Below, piece by piece: positions 1 through 8,333 of a stretch of 22,465 nt of DNA (the first letter of the stretch is position 1; each line of letters opens with the position of its first letter). The DNA is from CAZMXI01 sp964570205 (lineage in GTDB: Bacteria > Planctomycetota > Phycisphaerae > Tepidisphaerales > Tepidisphaeraceae). The position numbers and the translations under genes are program-made. The DNA is taken from positions 1 to 22,465 of the forward strand of contig CAZMXI010000074.1 of the NCBI GenBank assembly GCA_964570205.1, read 5' to 3'. The notes under the pieces are model-generated. The model searched no databases. It saw only the letters and a program-made list of their open reading frames with translations, and was not told the DNA's origin.

Positions 1-192
1 CTCGTTAGCAGCACCTACGAGGACATCAAGACCAACTGGATGATCAGCGCGGTATACGGCCGAAGCGGCAAGGTCATCGCGCATGCCAAGGACTGGGGCA
101 CGGTGGCGGTGGCGGAGGTGGACCTGGCAAAGCGCACGCTGTGGCCGAGCCTGGGGGATTTCCGAGCGAAACTGCCGAGGCACCGGCCGTGA
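1..192 (+). CDS. Carbon-nitrogen hydrolase (nitrilase superfamily), C-terminal fragment
   Basis: The window opens inside a reading frame that is open from base 1 and stops with TGA at 190-192, so only the last 63 residues are visible. They contain GKVIAHAKDWGTVAVAEVDL followed by a tail with WPSLGDF and ending RHRP. This matches the end of carbon-nitrogen hydrolases, where a conserved Gly-Thr-(V/A)-x-(V/A)-(E/D)-(V/I)-D-L strand follows the last part of the alpha-beta-beta-alpha sandwich, and it resembles the longer nitrilase-like proteins common in Planctomycetota. The family hydrolyses amide or nitrile C-N bonds through a Glu-Lys-Cys triad, but that triad lies upstream of the window, so neither activity nor substrate can be judged. 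The family call rests on the tail pattern alone. Confidence 0.6.
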   Translation, partial: LVSSTYEDIKTNWMISAVYGRSGKVIAHAKDWGTVAVAEVDLAKRTLWPSLGDFRAKLPRHRP

Positions 193-348
193 GGAGAGAG
201 GGCACAAAAGGCTCTGGCCATCGTGTTCTCATCACAGCCATCCACAAACACTGGCCGCACCATAAGTTATGCCGACTGGGCATTCCTGAGCAATCCGAGC
301 GATTCTGAACGAATCTGAACCGCTTTGTACGAAGTTGGCCGTTTTTGC

Positions 349-377
349 TTGACTGACGTATGGCTTGGGTCGATAAT
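349..377 (+). promoter_or_regulatory. Sigma70-like promoter facing the 3' end of the DUF3800 gene
   Basis: TTGACT at 349-354 and GATAAT at 372-377 are separated by 17 nt, a near-consensus housekeeping promoter spacing. It points rightward, but the next annotated gene on that side (420-1211) is on the minus strand, so a transcript would be antisense to it or a short untranslated RNA. No plus-strand gene with recognisable coding character follows closely. Seen in sequence; activity is inferred. Confidence 0.4.
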
Positions 378-419
378 TCTTTTGCGGCCAGTATGGGCCG
401 GCTTTGGCCGACCCCGGAT

Positions 420-1211
420 TTATTCCCTGGTCGCTCCTTTTTTGCGCTCGTTCTGCTGTTCCGCCAGCCAGGTCATCACATCCACAAAGCACTCGTTGCC
501 CCGATGCACCAGCGCCGCCGCCCGCCTGATGCCCTCCTCATCCACCGTCTTGGCTGGCAGGCCGGCCTTGATCTCCTCCATCTTCCGAAGGCTGAAAGCA
601 AGAAGATCGCACAGTTGCAGCAGCAAGCTCTGCGATGAGTCGATGAAGAAACCCTTCTCGATGATCTGGTTGAGCTTCAAAGTGCCGCTGGCCCCGCGCA
701 GGACGCGAATCGACTTCTCCACGTCCGCCATGATCTCCTTGTTCTCGTCCGACACGAAGATCCCCAGCGGCGACCCGTCCAACGCCCGGAGGTAATCGTC
801 CACGACGCGCGACAGCAGCGCGAACGCCGCCACATGCGGGTTAATGGAAACGCCCGCCCCGAACGTCGCATGCTGCCACGTCTGGTATCGCTTCTTCTGA
901 ATAGCCCGGTAGATGAGCTTCACGCCATGTTTCGCAGCCACATCCATCCACCCATTTCGAAACGCCAGCCGATCATCCACGCTCATGCCTTCAAATGCCC
1001 CTTGCCCGTTCCGCAACTCGGTCGCATGGATCTCAAAGCCGTCGGGGCGCGGCCGCGGAAAATGCTTGTCCACCACCGCCGCCAGATCCCGTTCCAGCGC
1101 GAGCCAGCAGGACTCGTTGACCACCATGGCGCACAGCAGGAACACTGGCTGCTGAGGATCGGCGAGGTTATTGCCCGAGTTGCCGGATTCATCCAGATAG
1201 ACCAAGTACAT
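420..1211 (-). CDS. DUF3800 domain protein
   Basis: A 263-residue protein opening with YLVYLDESGNSG, the N-terminal signature of DUF3800, whose members are predicted to adopt an RNase H-like fold with acidic metal-binding residues. Visible candidate acidic positions are Asp7-Glu8 in DESG, the FEIHATEL segment near residue 60, SDENKE near residue 155, and the Asp of QLCDLLAFSLRK near residue 200. Length is normal for the family. The start at 1211 is supported by a perfect Shine-Dalgarno GGAGGT (minus strand, 1222-1217) five bases upstream. The function of the family is not established; members often sit in variable or defence-associated regions. Here the gene stands alone beside an unassigned membrane protein and a transposase relic, which fits accessory DNA. 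A nuclease role is only an inference from the predicted fold. Confidence 0.8.
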   Translation of the reverse strand: MYLVYLDESGNSGNNLADPQQPVFLLCAMVVNESCWLALERDLAAVVDKHFPRPRPDGFEIHATELRNGQGAFEGMSVDDRLAFRNGWMDVAAKHGVKLIYRAIQKKRYQTWQHATFGAGVSINPHVAAFALLSRVVDDYLRALDGSPLGIFVSDENKEIMADVEKSIRVLRGASGTLKLNQIIEKGFFIDSSQSLLLQLCDLLAFSLRKMEEIKAGLPAKTVDEEGIRRAAALVHRGNECFVDVMTWLAEQQNERKKGATRE

Positions 1212-1837
1212 GCATTACCTCCGCTCACAAGCCAAAACCGAAAGCCATGGATGACTGGCGGCTGAAGAATAAGCGACGTACCCTTGGTGGCTGTCGTGTA
1301 CCGTCACCTGTTTCCAACATGGAAAGGATGCGCCTCGCGGACAGTACCGCATTCGCCCCCGGCAGGCAAAACTCCTCCCCGGCCCTGGCGACGGAGCCCA
1401 CGATCAAGACGTTCTGCGCGATGGCGCCTGCAGAGCGATTCAGGTGGCCATCGAGCGAGAAGCGGCCGAATACACTGAGCAGGACCCGCTGGAAGGCGGC
1501 GAAATCGTGGTCATGGTGAAAGATGCGTCATCGACCGGCAGCGCGGTTCATGACGTGATAGACCCAGCCGGCGGGAGCGATTCTGGCTTGCCTGGGCATG
1601 CAACAAGACGACTTGCGTCCCTTGCGTCCCCGTTCCGATCATCGCAGGTGTAGGTCATCCAGGGGACTCTTGACGGCTGGCGGACCGTCCGGCCGAAGCG
1701 GTTCAGGGCGTCGTTGCCAACTCACTCAGAATCGTGGAGGTCACATCTCTTCCTCGCTCGACCGAGCCAAGTGTGCGTCGTGGTCCCCAACGTGGTCCCG
1801 TGTTCGAGCCATATGTGGTTTGTATATACCTGCTACA
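1212..1837. other. Region without a confident gene; possible decayed ORF
   Basis: No recognisable gene in about 615 bases. Plus-strand frame 1 is open from 1273 to 1653, and its middle part (about 1432-1530) reads like coding sequence, including AIQVAIEREAAEYTEQDPLE followed by GGEIVVMVKDA. The first ATG is only at 1444, there is no Shine-Dalgarno sequence, and both ends look non-coding. This could be a remnant of a gene broken by rearrangement. I do not recognise its family. A direct repeat of CTTGCGTCCC occurs near 1612-1632. Confidence 0.3.
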
Positions 1838-2641
1838 ATGTATAGAATCTTCCTGATGCGGACCGACAGAGAGAAGCGTTTTGTTCTGGCGTGCTTTGCC
1901 CAGACAGATGGCGGGAGTTTCAACTGGCGAACGGCAGGCGAGGCGGCAGGGTTCTCGCAGCATGAAGCGGATGACCTCGCGCAGATTCTGTACGAAAAGG
2001 GCATCTTCCATCAGCTCGGCCTCGGAAACAAAGCGGACTTCACAGCTCGAGGAAGGGAATTGACGAGGGAACTGCAGGAGGCTGCGAGGATCGAGCGTGA
2101 AGCAGAGCAGCACGATCTATACGAGCGGATACTCATCGCCTGCTACGATGCTTCATTGGCCCAGAACAACAACCAAGAATTTGATTTGGACGATGCGGCG
2201 AAGCACGCCGGTTTGCCAGACAGGAGTGCCGCAGCGCACCTATTTGTGCGGATTCGGCAGAACGGGCTGATTGAGCTTGTTACGCGCGGATGGGGTCGAG
2301 TAACCCGAGAAGGGATCGAGGAGGTTCAGCGGATTCGTGCGAAGCGGACGGGCACCCACATTGGCGAGACCGGTGCCCCTGAACAGAAGTCCGATCCAGA
2401 ATCTGAGCAGTTGCGCCCATCAGTCGCTGAGATGACCTCCAAGAAGCACGCACCTGCCCGCACGGCCATGTATGCGTTGTGCATCGTGCTCATCGTGGCG
2501 CTGATTCTCGCCCCATCACTTCTGTCCAAACAAGGCATCTGGGAGTTCTGGAATCAGAGCCTGCCTGCGACGGTTATTGGAAGTTTACTTGTCGCGGCCA
2601 TCCTGTTCTTGGTAGAGAGATGGTGGGGCATCAGGCAGTAG
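1838..2641 (+). CDS. Membrane-anchored protein with tandem winged-helix-like domains, unassigned
   Basis: A 267-residue protein if translation starts at ATG 1838; an in-frame ATG at 1856 (MRTDREKR) is an alternative. Neither has a clear Shine-Dalgarno sequence, and the bases just before 1838 (TACAAT at 1834-1839) could instead be a -10 element, which would favour 1856. Residues about 8-78 and 93-165 each look like a winged-helix unit, with helix-turn-helix-like segments such as AGEAAGFSQHEADDLAQILY and DDAAKHAGLP followed by a basic wing. A polar linker (about 170-198) leads to two predicted membrane spans, about 200-219 and 231-251. The last residues, WWGIRQ, are encoded by DNA that also reads as a transposase relic on the other strand, so the native C-terminus has probably been replaced. 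I do not recognise the family. The domain layout suggests a membrane-tethered regulator, which is inference. Confidence 0.6.
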   Translation: MYRIFLMRTDREKRFVLACFAQTDGGSFNWRTAGEAAGFSQHEADDLAQILYEKGIFHQLGLGNKADFTARGRELTRELQEAARIEREAEQHDLYERILIACYDASLAQNNNQEFDLDDAAKHAGLPDRSAAAHLFVRIRQNGLIELVTRGWGRVTREGIEEVQRIRAKRTGTHIGETGAPEQKSDPESEQLRPSVAEMTSKKHAPARTAMYALCIVLIVALILAPSLLSKQGIWEFWNQSLPATVIGSLLVAAILFLVERWWGIRQ

Positions 2642-2778
2642 CAGAGCAGGTTCATCGCATAGCGGTGCAGGCCCTGGGCCAAGACGAACTCGAACGCCAC
2701 ATAGTCGGTCGGCTTGTGGAACAACCGCATCCGGCCATTGCCGCGGTTCAGCACAGGGTAAACCAGACCAGCTCGCAT
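2620..2778 (-). pseudogene. REP-associated tyrosine transposase (RAYT, Y1 family) N-terminal remnant
   Basis: On the minus strand, residues from a start at 2778 read RAGLVYPVLNRGNGRMRLFH, then a stretch containing DYVAFEFVLAQGL, and end at CYCLMPHH (about 2620). This is the N-terminal third of RAYT or IS200/IS605-like Y1 transposases, which normally read YHVxNRGN...R, then CLMPNHxH. The segment stops inside the HUH metal-binding motif: the second His region and the catalytic Tyr are absent, and the usual YHV is YPV. It is therefore inactive. Its 3' end overlaps the last seven codons of the gene on the opposite strand, marking a recombination or insertion junction near 2620. Confidence 0.75.
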
Positions 2779-2869
2779 TCATCGGCGCGGATCGGTGGCT
2801 TCAATTCGTGCAATCTGTGGCGATTGACGGGCGGAAATGGCCGGGGACGAGGACGGGGAGACCCCGCCG
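2779..2869. other. Short gene-free interval downstream of the PQQ-propeller gene
   Basis: A small hairpin, CGGGG-AGA-CCCCG at 2854-2866, lies just beyond the stop codon of the minus-strand gene that ends at 2870. It has no T-tract on that strand, so it is a weak candidate for a transcription end. Nothing else is seen. Confidence 0.25.
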
Positions 2870-5566
2870 TTACGGTTGCCGGGCGGTGGCACGCAGGATC
2901 GCGGTCAGTTTCTCGATGTAGTACAGGTCGGCCTTGCACCAGGGCTGGTCGAGGCGGGAAACCAGCCGCTGCGGCGGCGTCTGGACGCCGTCGGCCTGCG
3001 CCATGAACAGGCCCCGCGCCAGCGTCGACGGGCTGATGTAGTTCTCGCCGCCGATCAGCCGCTCGCCGAAGGCGTGGTGCCAGACCGGCAGGTCACGGGC
3101 GAGGCTCTCGACGTTGCGCTTCAGCGCATCGCCCGCGAAATCGTGCAGCATATGCCCGACCTCGGGCGTCAGGGCCAGGTATCGCGGGATCTTCGCCTGA
3201 TGCAGGCCCTTGGAGGCTGTCCGGGTCGAGCGGACAAAGCGCGTGTCGGCCAGCTCATGATGCACACGCATCGAGACCAGCTCGGCCAGGACTTTCATGG
3301 CCCGATCCACCTCGGAATCCTTCTTCAACTGCTGCATGATGCGCGCATAGGCCAGCACGCCGGCGATCTGGCCGTTCAGATGCTCGGCCGCATCGCGGTC
3401 CTTGTCGGCGTGGTCAAACTGCGCGGGCTTGGCCGCGAAGGCGTCGAAGATCCGGCCAATCGCATCGAGCTTCGTCAGCACTCTCTCCCATCCATCGGCG
3501 TAGTGGGCGTAAGCCCAGACGGCGTAGAGGTCTTCGATGTTAGCCGAATACCGGGACGTGGCATTGGCAAAGGCGGTGAGCACCGGGCCGCGGGTGTAGG
3601 GCTCGCGCGGCTGGCCGGCGTGGGTGAAGACCGGCTCCTGAAGCGGGCATCCCCTGGCGAACATGCCACTCAGGAACGCCACGAGCTTCTGCCGCACCTC
3701 GGGCGAGATGCGCGGGGCGGCGAGGGCGAGGATCTGCATGGTTTCAGCCGTGCGCCAGAAGTAACGGTCCTCGCCGCTGATGCCCAGTTCCACGATCAAC
3801 GGCGACCAGCCGGTGGATATCGCCTCCAGGACCACCGCATTGAGTTGTGCACGAATCTCCTCCGATCCCCTTCCGGAGGCGGCGGCCGGAGCGGCAAGGT
3901 ACTTACTGAGCTGCTCGGGCGTGATGACCGGTTTGGCGATGCTGTCATCGAATGCGCCGACGTTGGCATTGGCGACATTTCCGGCCGGAGTAGCCGGCTT
4001 GCGCTTCCGCTGGATGGGCGGCGGGGCTTTCGTGCCACCAGTGTCGGTCTTGGGCGTATCCGGCCCGCCGATGCAGACCACCTGCGAGCCGGCAACCCAA
4101 AAGAGTCGGCCGTCGCCGATGGAGACCACCGAGCGATCCGGCCCGTGCCATTCGTTGGCCATGAGCGCCAGTTGGCCATTCGCATGGACCTTGTCAGCGC
4201 CTTGGAAGGACCCCGGCACGACGGCCGGGCCGAAGATGCCGCCGTAGGTGTCGCGGGCGATGTAGACCTTGTGCCATTTGAGGTTGTCCAGGCGCATGCC
4301 GCCGATGATGCCCTGGTGGGTGTTGAGAAGAATTCCGCCCATGAGCGAAAGCGACTGGGTCTCATCCGCGGGGGCGACGAAATCAAAGGCCCAGCCGACC
4401 TTGTCGCCGTTGGTGTGCCAGAGGATGTCCACCAGCCCCGTCTTGCGGTCCAGCCGCCCCACCGCGATCGCGCCGCCGGGCACGCCAGCCGAGTAATTGC
4501 TCAACGCCGTGGGGACCCACAGGTACAGATCGCCGGTGTGCGGATTGAACGTCGGCGGGGTGGGCGGGTTGTGCAGGCCGGCGGTGTAGAGCACAGGGAC
4601 GGTCCAAGGCTCCCGGCCGCTCTCCAGATCGAATGCATAGAACGTCTTCTCCTGCGGGTTCTTATCGAGGAATGCCAGGATGGCCTTCCGCTCGGCGGCA
4701 AGCCGGCGCGGGGTGAGCTTCATTGAATACGTACCCCATTTGTCCTGGATGATCTTGTCTTCCGGCTCGACGGGGAGCGCTTTCTGCGCCTGGGTCAGGA
4801 TGGCGGGGTTCTCTCCGGCCGCCTGATGGAACGAAATGGCCGGGTTCGTGGTGACGATCGCCAGGTTCTGCCAGATGACCGGCGCGTGGTCGCGCATGGA
4901 GAGCCCGTTAAGCTTGGCGGATTTCCAAATCAGCTTCCCTTCGGGGCTTACGCAGTAGACGTGCATATCCTCAGACCCGAAGACGATCCTTGAGGCATCG
5001 GCCGAGATCGATGCGGGGGTGAGAATCATGTAGTCGGTTCGATACGTCCAGAGCTTCTGGCCGGATGTGGCATCAACGGCGTGAAGGACGCCCGCGCGGT
5101 CGCCGAAATAGATCGCCTTGCCATCGGTTGCCGGGGCAACCCAGACGCTGGCGCTGGCTTTGTATTTCCAGACTTGGTTTCCATCCGCCGCGTTGAGGCA
5201 GTACAAATAGCCGTCATCCGATCCGACATAGATCCGGCCGTCACGGTACAAGGCGGATGCGCCAATCGGCCCGGCCGTGTGGAAGGTCCACGCGGTCTTG
5301 CCATCGGCGATGTTGAGGGCATGGAAGTCGCCCGAGAAGGTCCCGATATAACACTTGCCCTCGGCCAGGATCGCCTCGACGCGCGTAGCGATCATCTGGT
5401 CGTGGAAATCGCGGAACCACTTGCGCTCGTAAGGGCCGGCGATCGCCCTTTCGGTATATCCAGATCGCTGATTGTCCTTGTGGACTGTGGGCCAAGGGGC
5501 GGTCTGGGCGTGGGCGATGAGGGGCAGGCAAAGAACGGCGAGAACCGCAAGGCGTCCTGGCATCAT
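2870..5566 (-). CDS. Secreted PQQ-binding-like beta-propeller repeat protein
   Basis: An 898-residue protein. Residues 1 to about 21 form a Sec signal peptide (short basic start, LAVLAVLCLPLIA core, AHA cleavage site), so it is exported. Residues about 25-510 contain repeated blades of the PQQ/BamB type, for example CYIGTFSGDFHALNIADGKT, YVGSDDGYLYCLNAADGNQV and YFGDRAGVLHAVDATSGQKL. The region from about 570 onward is helical, with no motif I recognise; a proline- and lysine-rich linker (near PPPIQRKRKPATPAG) separates the two parts. Such propellers occur in PQQ-dependent dehydrogenases and as non-enzymatic binding scaffolds. I see no dehydrogenase-specific cofactor residues, so enzymatic activity is unproven. 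GGAG lies six bases before the ATG. It is divergent from the Tat-exported oxidoreductase at 5652, with 85 bases between, a pairing that suggests shared periplasmic sugar or polymer metabolism. Confidence 0.8.
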   Translation of the reverse strand: MMPGRLAVLAVLCLPLIAHAQTAPWPTVHKDNQRSGYTERAIAGPYERKWFRDFHDQMIATRVEAILAEGKCYIGTFSGDFHALNIADGKTAWTFHTAGPIGASALYRDGRIYVGSDDGYLYCLNAADGNQVWKYKASASVWVAPATDGKAIYFGDRAGVLHAVDATSGQKLWTYRTDYMILTPASISADASRIVFGSEDMHVYCVSPEGKLIWKSAKLNGLSMRDHAPVIWQNLAIVTTNPAISFHQAAGENPAILTQAQKALPVEPEDKIIQDKWGTYSMKLTPRRLAAERKAILAFLDKNPQEKTFYAFDLESGREPWTVPVLYTAGLHNPPTPPTFNPHTGDLYLWVPTALSNYSAGVPGGAIAVGRLDRKTGLVDILWHTNGDKVGWAFDFVAPADETQSLSLMGGILLNTHQGIIGGMRLDNLKWHKVYIARDTYGGIFGPAVVPGSFQGADKVHANGQLALMANEWHGPDRSVVSIGDGRLFWVAGSQVVCIGGPDTPKTDTGGTKAPPPIQRKRKPATPAGNVANANVGAFDDSIAKPVITPEQLSKYLAAPAAASGRGSEEIRAQLNAVVLEAISTGWSPLIVELGISGEDRYFWRTAETMQILALAAPRISPEVRQKLVAFLSGMFARGCPLQEPVFTHAGQPREPYTRGPVLTAFANATSRYSANIEDLYAVWAYAHYADGWERVLTKLDAIGRIFDAFAAKPAQFDHADKDRDAAEHLNGQIAGVLAYARIMQQLKKDSEVDRAMKVLAELVSMRVHHELADTRFVRSTRTASKGLHQAKIPRYLALTPEVGHMLHDFAGDALKRNVESLARDLPVWHHAFGERLIGGENYISPSTLARGLFMAQADGVQTPPQRLVSRLDQPWCKADLYYIEKLTAILRATARQP

Positions 5567-5651
5567 GGATGGCTCCGGGTCGGCTACAAATCCATATCAA
5601 CGCGGCAGACGGGGGTTGAAACCGATCCTTTGATTGGGGACGATAAGAGGC

Positions 5652-6968
5652 ATGAACCGACGACAATTCCTCAAGGCGTCCGCGGCGGCAAGCGTGGCTT
5701 TCTCGGCCGTGCCGATTATCGGCGCGGAGAAGGACAAGAAGTACACCACAGCGCTCATCGGCACGGGCTGGTGGGGCATGAACATCCTGCGCGAGGCGAT
5801 GGCGGCCGGGCAATCGAAGGTAGTCGGGCTTTGCGACGTGGATGAGCGGCAGCTCAACAGCGTGCACCAGCAGGTGGGCAAGCTCTCGGGCGACCAGCCG
5901 AACAAGTACAAGGACTTCCGCGAGCTGCTGGCGAAGGAGAAGCCCGAGATCGTCATCAACGCCACGCCCGATCACTGGCATCCGTTGATCACAATCGAGG
6001 CGGTGAAGGTCGGGGCGCACGTGTACGTCGAAAAGCCCATCAGCCACACGATCAAGGAAGGCCGGGCGATGGTCAATGCCGCGCGGGCGGCGGACCGCGT
6101 GGTTCAAGTCGGCACGCATCGCCGCGTCTCACCGCACAACGTCTCCGGCCGGGACTTCATCCGCAGCGGCAAGGCGGGCAAGATCGGCATGGTGCGCGCA
6201 TTTGTTCATTACGGCGGCGGAGCAGAGCAGCCCGAGCCCAATAGCGAGGCCCCGGCGGGCCTGGACTGGAATATGTGGTGCGGGCCAGCGCCGCTGAGGC
6301 CCTACAATCGCCGAATCCACCCGCGCGGCTTCCGCGGGTTCCTGGATTACGCCAACGGCCAGCTCGGCGACTGGGGCATTCACTGGATGGACCAGATCCT
6401 GTGGATCATGGATGAGAAGTACCCCAAGCGGGTCTTTTCGACGGGCGGCCGGCCGATCAAGGGCAAAGCAGTCAATGGCCCGCAGGGCCAGACGTCGGAC
6501 GCCCCCGACCATCAGGTGGCGGTGTTCGAGTTCGAGAACTTCACCGCGACCTGGGAGCACCGCCAGTTCGCCGGCAACAACACCGACAAGGGCGAGAGCG
6601 TCGGCTGCTATTTCTACGGCACGAGCGGCATCTTTCACCAGGCCTGGATCAACGGTTGGACGTTCTATCCCGCTGGCGGGCGCAATCAACCGCAGCACGA
6701 AGATGCCCGGCTCAACATGCCCGACCAGCAGAACATCAAGGAGCTGTGGGCCGACTTCCTCGGCGCCATACAGGAGAAGCGCAGGTCATTGTGCGACATC
6801 GAGGTCGGCCACCGCTCGACCGCGCTGGCGCTGCTGGGCATGCTGTCGATGAAGCTCGGCCGCAGCATCGAGTGGGATGGCGAGAAAGAGCTCTGCATCA
6901 ACGACCCCGAAGCCAACAAGCTGCTGAGCCGGCCGTATCGCGGCGAATGGAAGTATCCCGCGGTGTGA
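5652..6968 (+). CDS. Tat-exported Gfo/Idh/MocA family oxidoreductase
   Basis: A 438-residue protein starting MNRRQFLKASAAAS, a twin-arginine signal, so it should be folded with its cofactor and exported. A TTG start at 5634 in the same frame would bury this signal and was not chosen. The NAD(P)-binding Rossmann fold follows: GTGWWG at residues 37-42, the acidic CDVDE at 61-65, and EKP at 127-129, whose Lys is the conserved catalytic or substrate-binding lysine of the family. GDWGIHWMD (239-247) matches the conserved aspartate-histidine motif of the C-terminal alpha/beta domain. The family oxidises or reduces sugars, inositols and related polyols; the GH109-like members common in Planctomycetota have the same Tat leader. 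The substrate cannot be told. The gene ends in front of an intrinsic terminator at 7003-7031. Confidence 0.88.
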   Translation: MNRRQFLKASAAASVAFSAVPIIGAEKDKKYTTALIGTGWWGMNILREAMAAGQSKVVGLCDVDERQLNSVHQQVGKLSGDQPNKYKDFRELLAKEKPEIVINATPDHWHPLITIEAVKVGAHVYVEKPISHTIKEGRAMVNAARAADRVVQVGTHRRVSPHNVSGRDFIRSGKAGKIGMVRAFVHYGGGAEQPEPNSEAPAGLDWNMWCGPAPLRPYNRRIHPRGFRGFLDYANGQLGDWGIHWMDQILWIMDEKYPKRVFSTGGRPIKGKAVNGPQGQTSDAPDHQVAVFEFENFTATWEHRQFAGNNTDKGESVGCYFYGTSGIFHQAWINGWTFYPAGGRNQPQHEDARLNMPDQQNIKELWADFLGAIQEKRRSLCDIEVGHRSTALALLGMLSMKLGRSIEWDGEKELCINDPEANKLLSRPYRGEWKYPAV

Positions 6969-7002
6969 CACCTCATCAGGCGGAACCCACAACGCATCGC
7001 TC

Positions 7003-7031
7003 GCGGCCGACTTGGTTCGGCCGCTTTTTTT
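7003..7031 (+). terminator. Rho-independent terminator after the Gfo/Idh/MocA gene
   Basis: A perfect 8-bp stem GCGGCCGA/TCGGCCGC (7003-7010 and 7017-7024) with a six-base loop is followed directly by seven Ts (7025-7031). It separates the oxidoreductase transcript from the hydrogenase operon that begins at 7170. Confidence 0.9.
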
Positions 7032-7081
7032 CGCGCGAATCTATCGACTGCGTTCATGTGTTTCCCAATATCTGCTTCGCC

Positions 7082-7109
7082 TTGATTCGCCAGCATCCCC
7101 TGTTACGAT
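7082..7109 (+). promoter_or_regulatory. Candidate promoter for the hydBGDA operon
   Basis: TTGATT at 7082-7087 and TACGAT at 7104-7109 are spaced by 16 nt, and a TG one base before the -10 (7101-7102) makes an extended -10. It lies after the terminator and about 60 bases before the ATG at 7170. Found by eye only; activity is inferred. Confidence 0.4.
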
Positions 7110-7169
7110 AGCGTTCACAATTCGAGTCTCGCACCGTGGGAAGACGTCCAAACAAGCAAGGAGCTGCTT

Positions 7170-8333
7170 ATGTCTCGCTTGCAGCCGGCCGTCGGACAGC
7201 ACGTGTTCCTTTCCAAGAGCGAGTTCGCCCAGCTCATCGCCGTTCTCAAGGCCGAGGGATATTCCGTCATCGGGCCTCGCATGGAAGCGGGCATGATCGT
7301 CATGCGCGAGGTGAGCGCCGCGGAGGATCTGGCGCGAGGCGTGCGTGACGAGCAGTCGCCGGGGCGCTATCAGCTTGTCCCCGGACACCCGGACATGCTG
7401 TTCGAGTACGTCGTCGGCATGCATTCGCCCAAGGGACACGTGTTTCCACCGATGCATCCGATTTTCCGCATGCGTGTGGATGGGCAGGGGCAGTTCGCCG
7501 TCGATGCCGGGCCGCCGCAACCGCCGAGGCTTGCGCTGATCGGAGTCCGGCCCTGCGATGTCGCCGCCCTGCAGGTGCTGGACCGGGTCCTGACGGGCGG
7601 CAGCCGTTGCGAGATCGACGCCTACTACCTCCGTGCCCGCCAACAGATGCTGATCGTCGCTGTGAACTGCTCGACCCCCGGCAGCAATTGTTTCTGCGCC
7701 TCGATGGGCACCGGCCCGGAGGCCGGAGAGGGCTGCGACCTGGCTTTGACCGAGCTTCGCGCCGGTTTCGTGATGAAGGTCGGTTCTGCGCGAGGGGCCC
7801 AGCTCGCCGCCCAGCTTGAAGTGCGCGAGCCGGCTCCCGCCGAACTGGAGCTGGCCGAGCTGCGGATGGAGCGAGCCCGCGAGCACATGGGGCGCAAGCT
7901 CGACACGACCGGTCTCAAGGCGCTGCTGGAGCAAACGGTCGAGCATCCCCATTGGGATGAGATCGCCAAGCGATGCCTTTCATGCGGCAACTGCACGATG
8001 GTGTGCCCGACCTGCGCATGCAGCAGCGTGGTGGATGCCAACGACCTGACCGGCGGCGGCGTAACCCGCACACGCGTATGGGACTGCTGCTACACGCACC
8101 AGTTCTCCTACACCACTGCGGGCCCGGTCCGCCATTCCGTCAAGGCGCGTCACCGCCACTGGCTGCGGCACAAGCTCTGCACGTTCGTCGATCAGTACGA
8201 CGTGATGGGGTGCGTCGGCTGCGGCCGGTGCATCACGTGGTGCCCCGTGGGCATCGACCTCACCGAGGAAGTCGCCGAGATCCGCCGCGAAGGCCACGCG
8301 CCGGCCCAGTTCGAAAGGCAGGTGGTGTCATGA
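7170..8333 (+). CDS. hydB: Group 3b [NiFe] hydrogenase beta subunit (dicluster [4Fe-4S] protein)
   Basis: A 387-residue protein with an AAGGAG Shine-Dalgarno sequence six bases before the ATG. Two [4Fe-4S] motifs are visible near the C-terminus: C272-x2-C275-x3-C279 preceded by C269 (CLSCGNCTMVCP), and C348-x2-C351-x2-C354-x3-C358 (CVGCGRCITWCP). The central part carries the Cys-rich NCSTPGSNCFCASMG segment (157-170) and RPCDVAAL (127-134), typical of the sulfhydrogenase beta subunit (HydB/ShyB), which is related to AsrA of anaerobic sulfite reductase. In group 3b enzymes this subunit relays electrons between the gamma flavoprotein and the delta/alpha hydrogenase core in the cytoplasm. Its stop overlaps the next start as ATGA, showing translational coupling. 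The presence of hydD and hydA downstream excludes a plain sulfite reductase. Confidence 0.9.
   Translation: MSRLQPAVGQHVFLSKSEFAQLIAVLKAEGYSVIGPRMEAGMIVMREVSAAEDLARGVRDEQSPGRYQLVPGHPDMLFEYVVGMHSPKGHVFPPMHPIFRMRVDGQGQFAVDAGPPQPPRLALIGVRPCDVAALQVLDRVLTGGSRCEIDAYYLRARQQMLIVAVNCSTPGSNCFCASMGTGPEAGEGCDLALTELRAGFVMKVGSARGAQLAAQLEVREPAPAELELAELRMERAREHMGRKLDTTGLKALLEQTVEHPHWDEIAKRCLSCGNCTMVCPTCACSSVVDANDLTGGGVTRTRVWDCCYTHQFSYTTAGPVRHSVKARHRHWLRHKLCTFVDQYDVMGCVGCGRCITWCPVGIDLTEEVAEIRREGHAPAQFERQVVS

Noticed and set aside
2837..4726. Long plus-strand open frame (about 629 codons) antisense to the PQQ-propeller gene
   Set aside because: Its product is rich in Gly, Arg, His and Asp with no recognisable motif, while the minus strand has a signal peptide and propeller repeats. 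It is a shadow frame caused by high GC.
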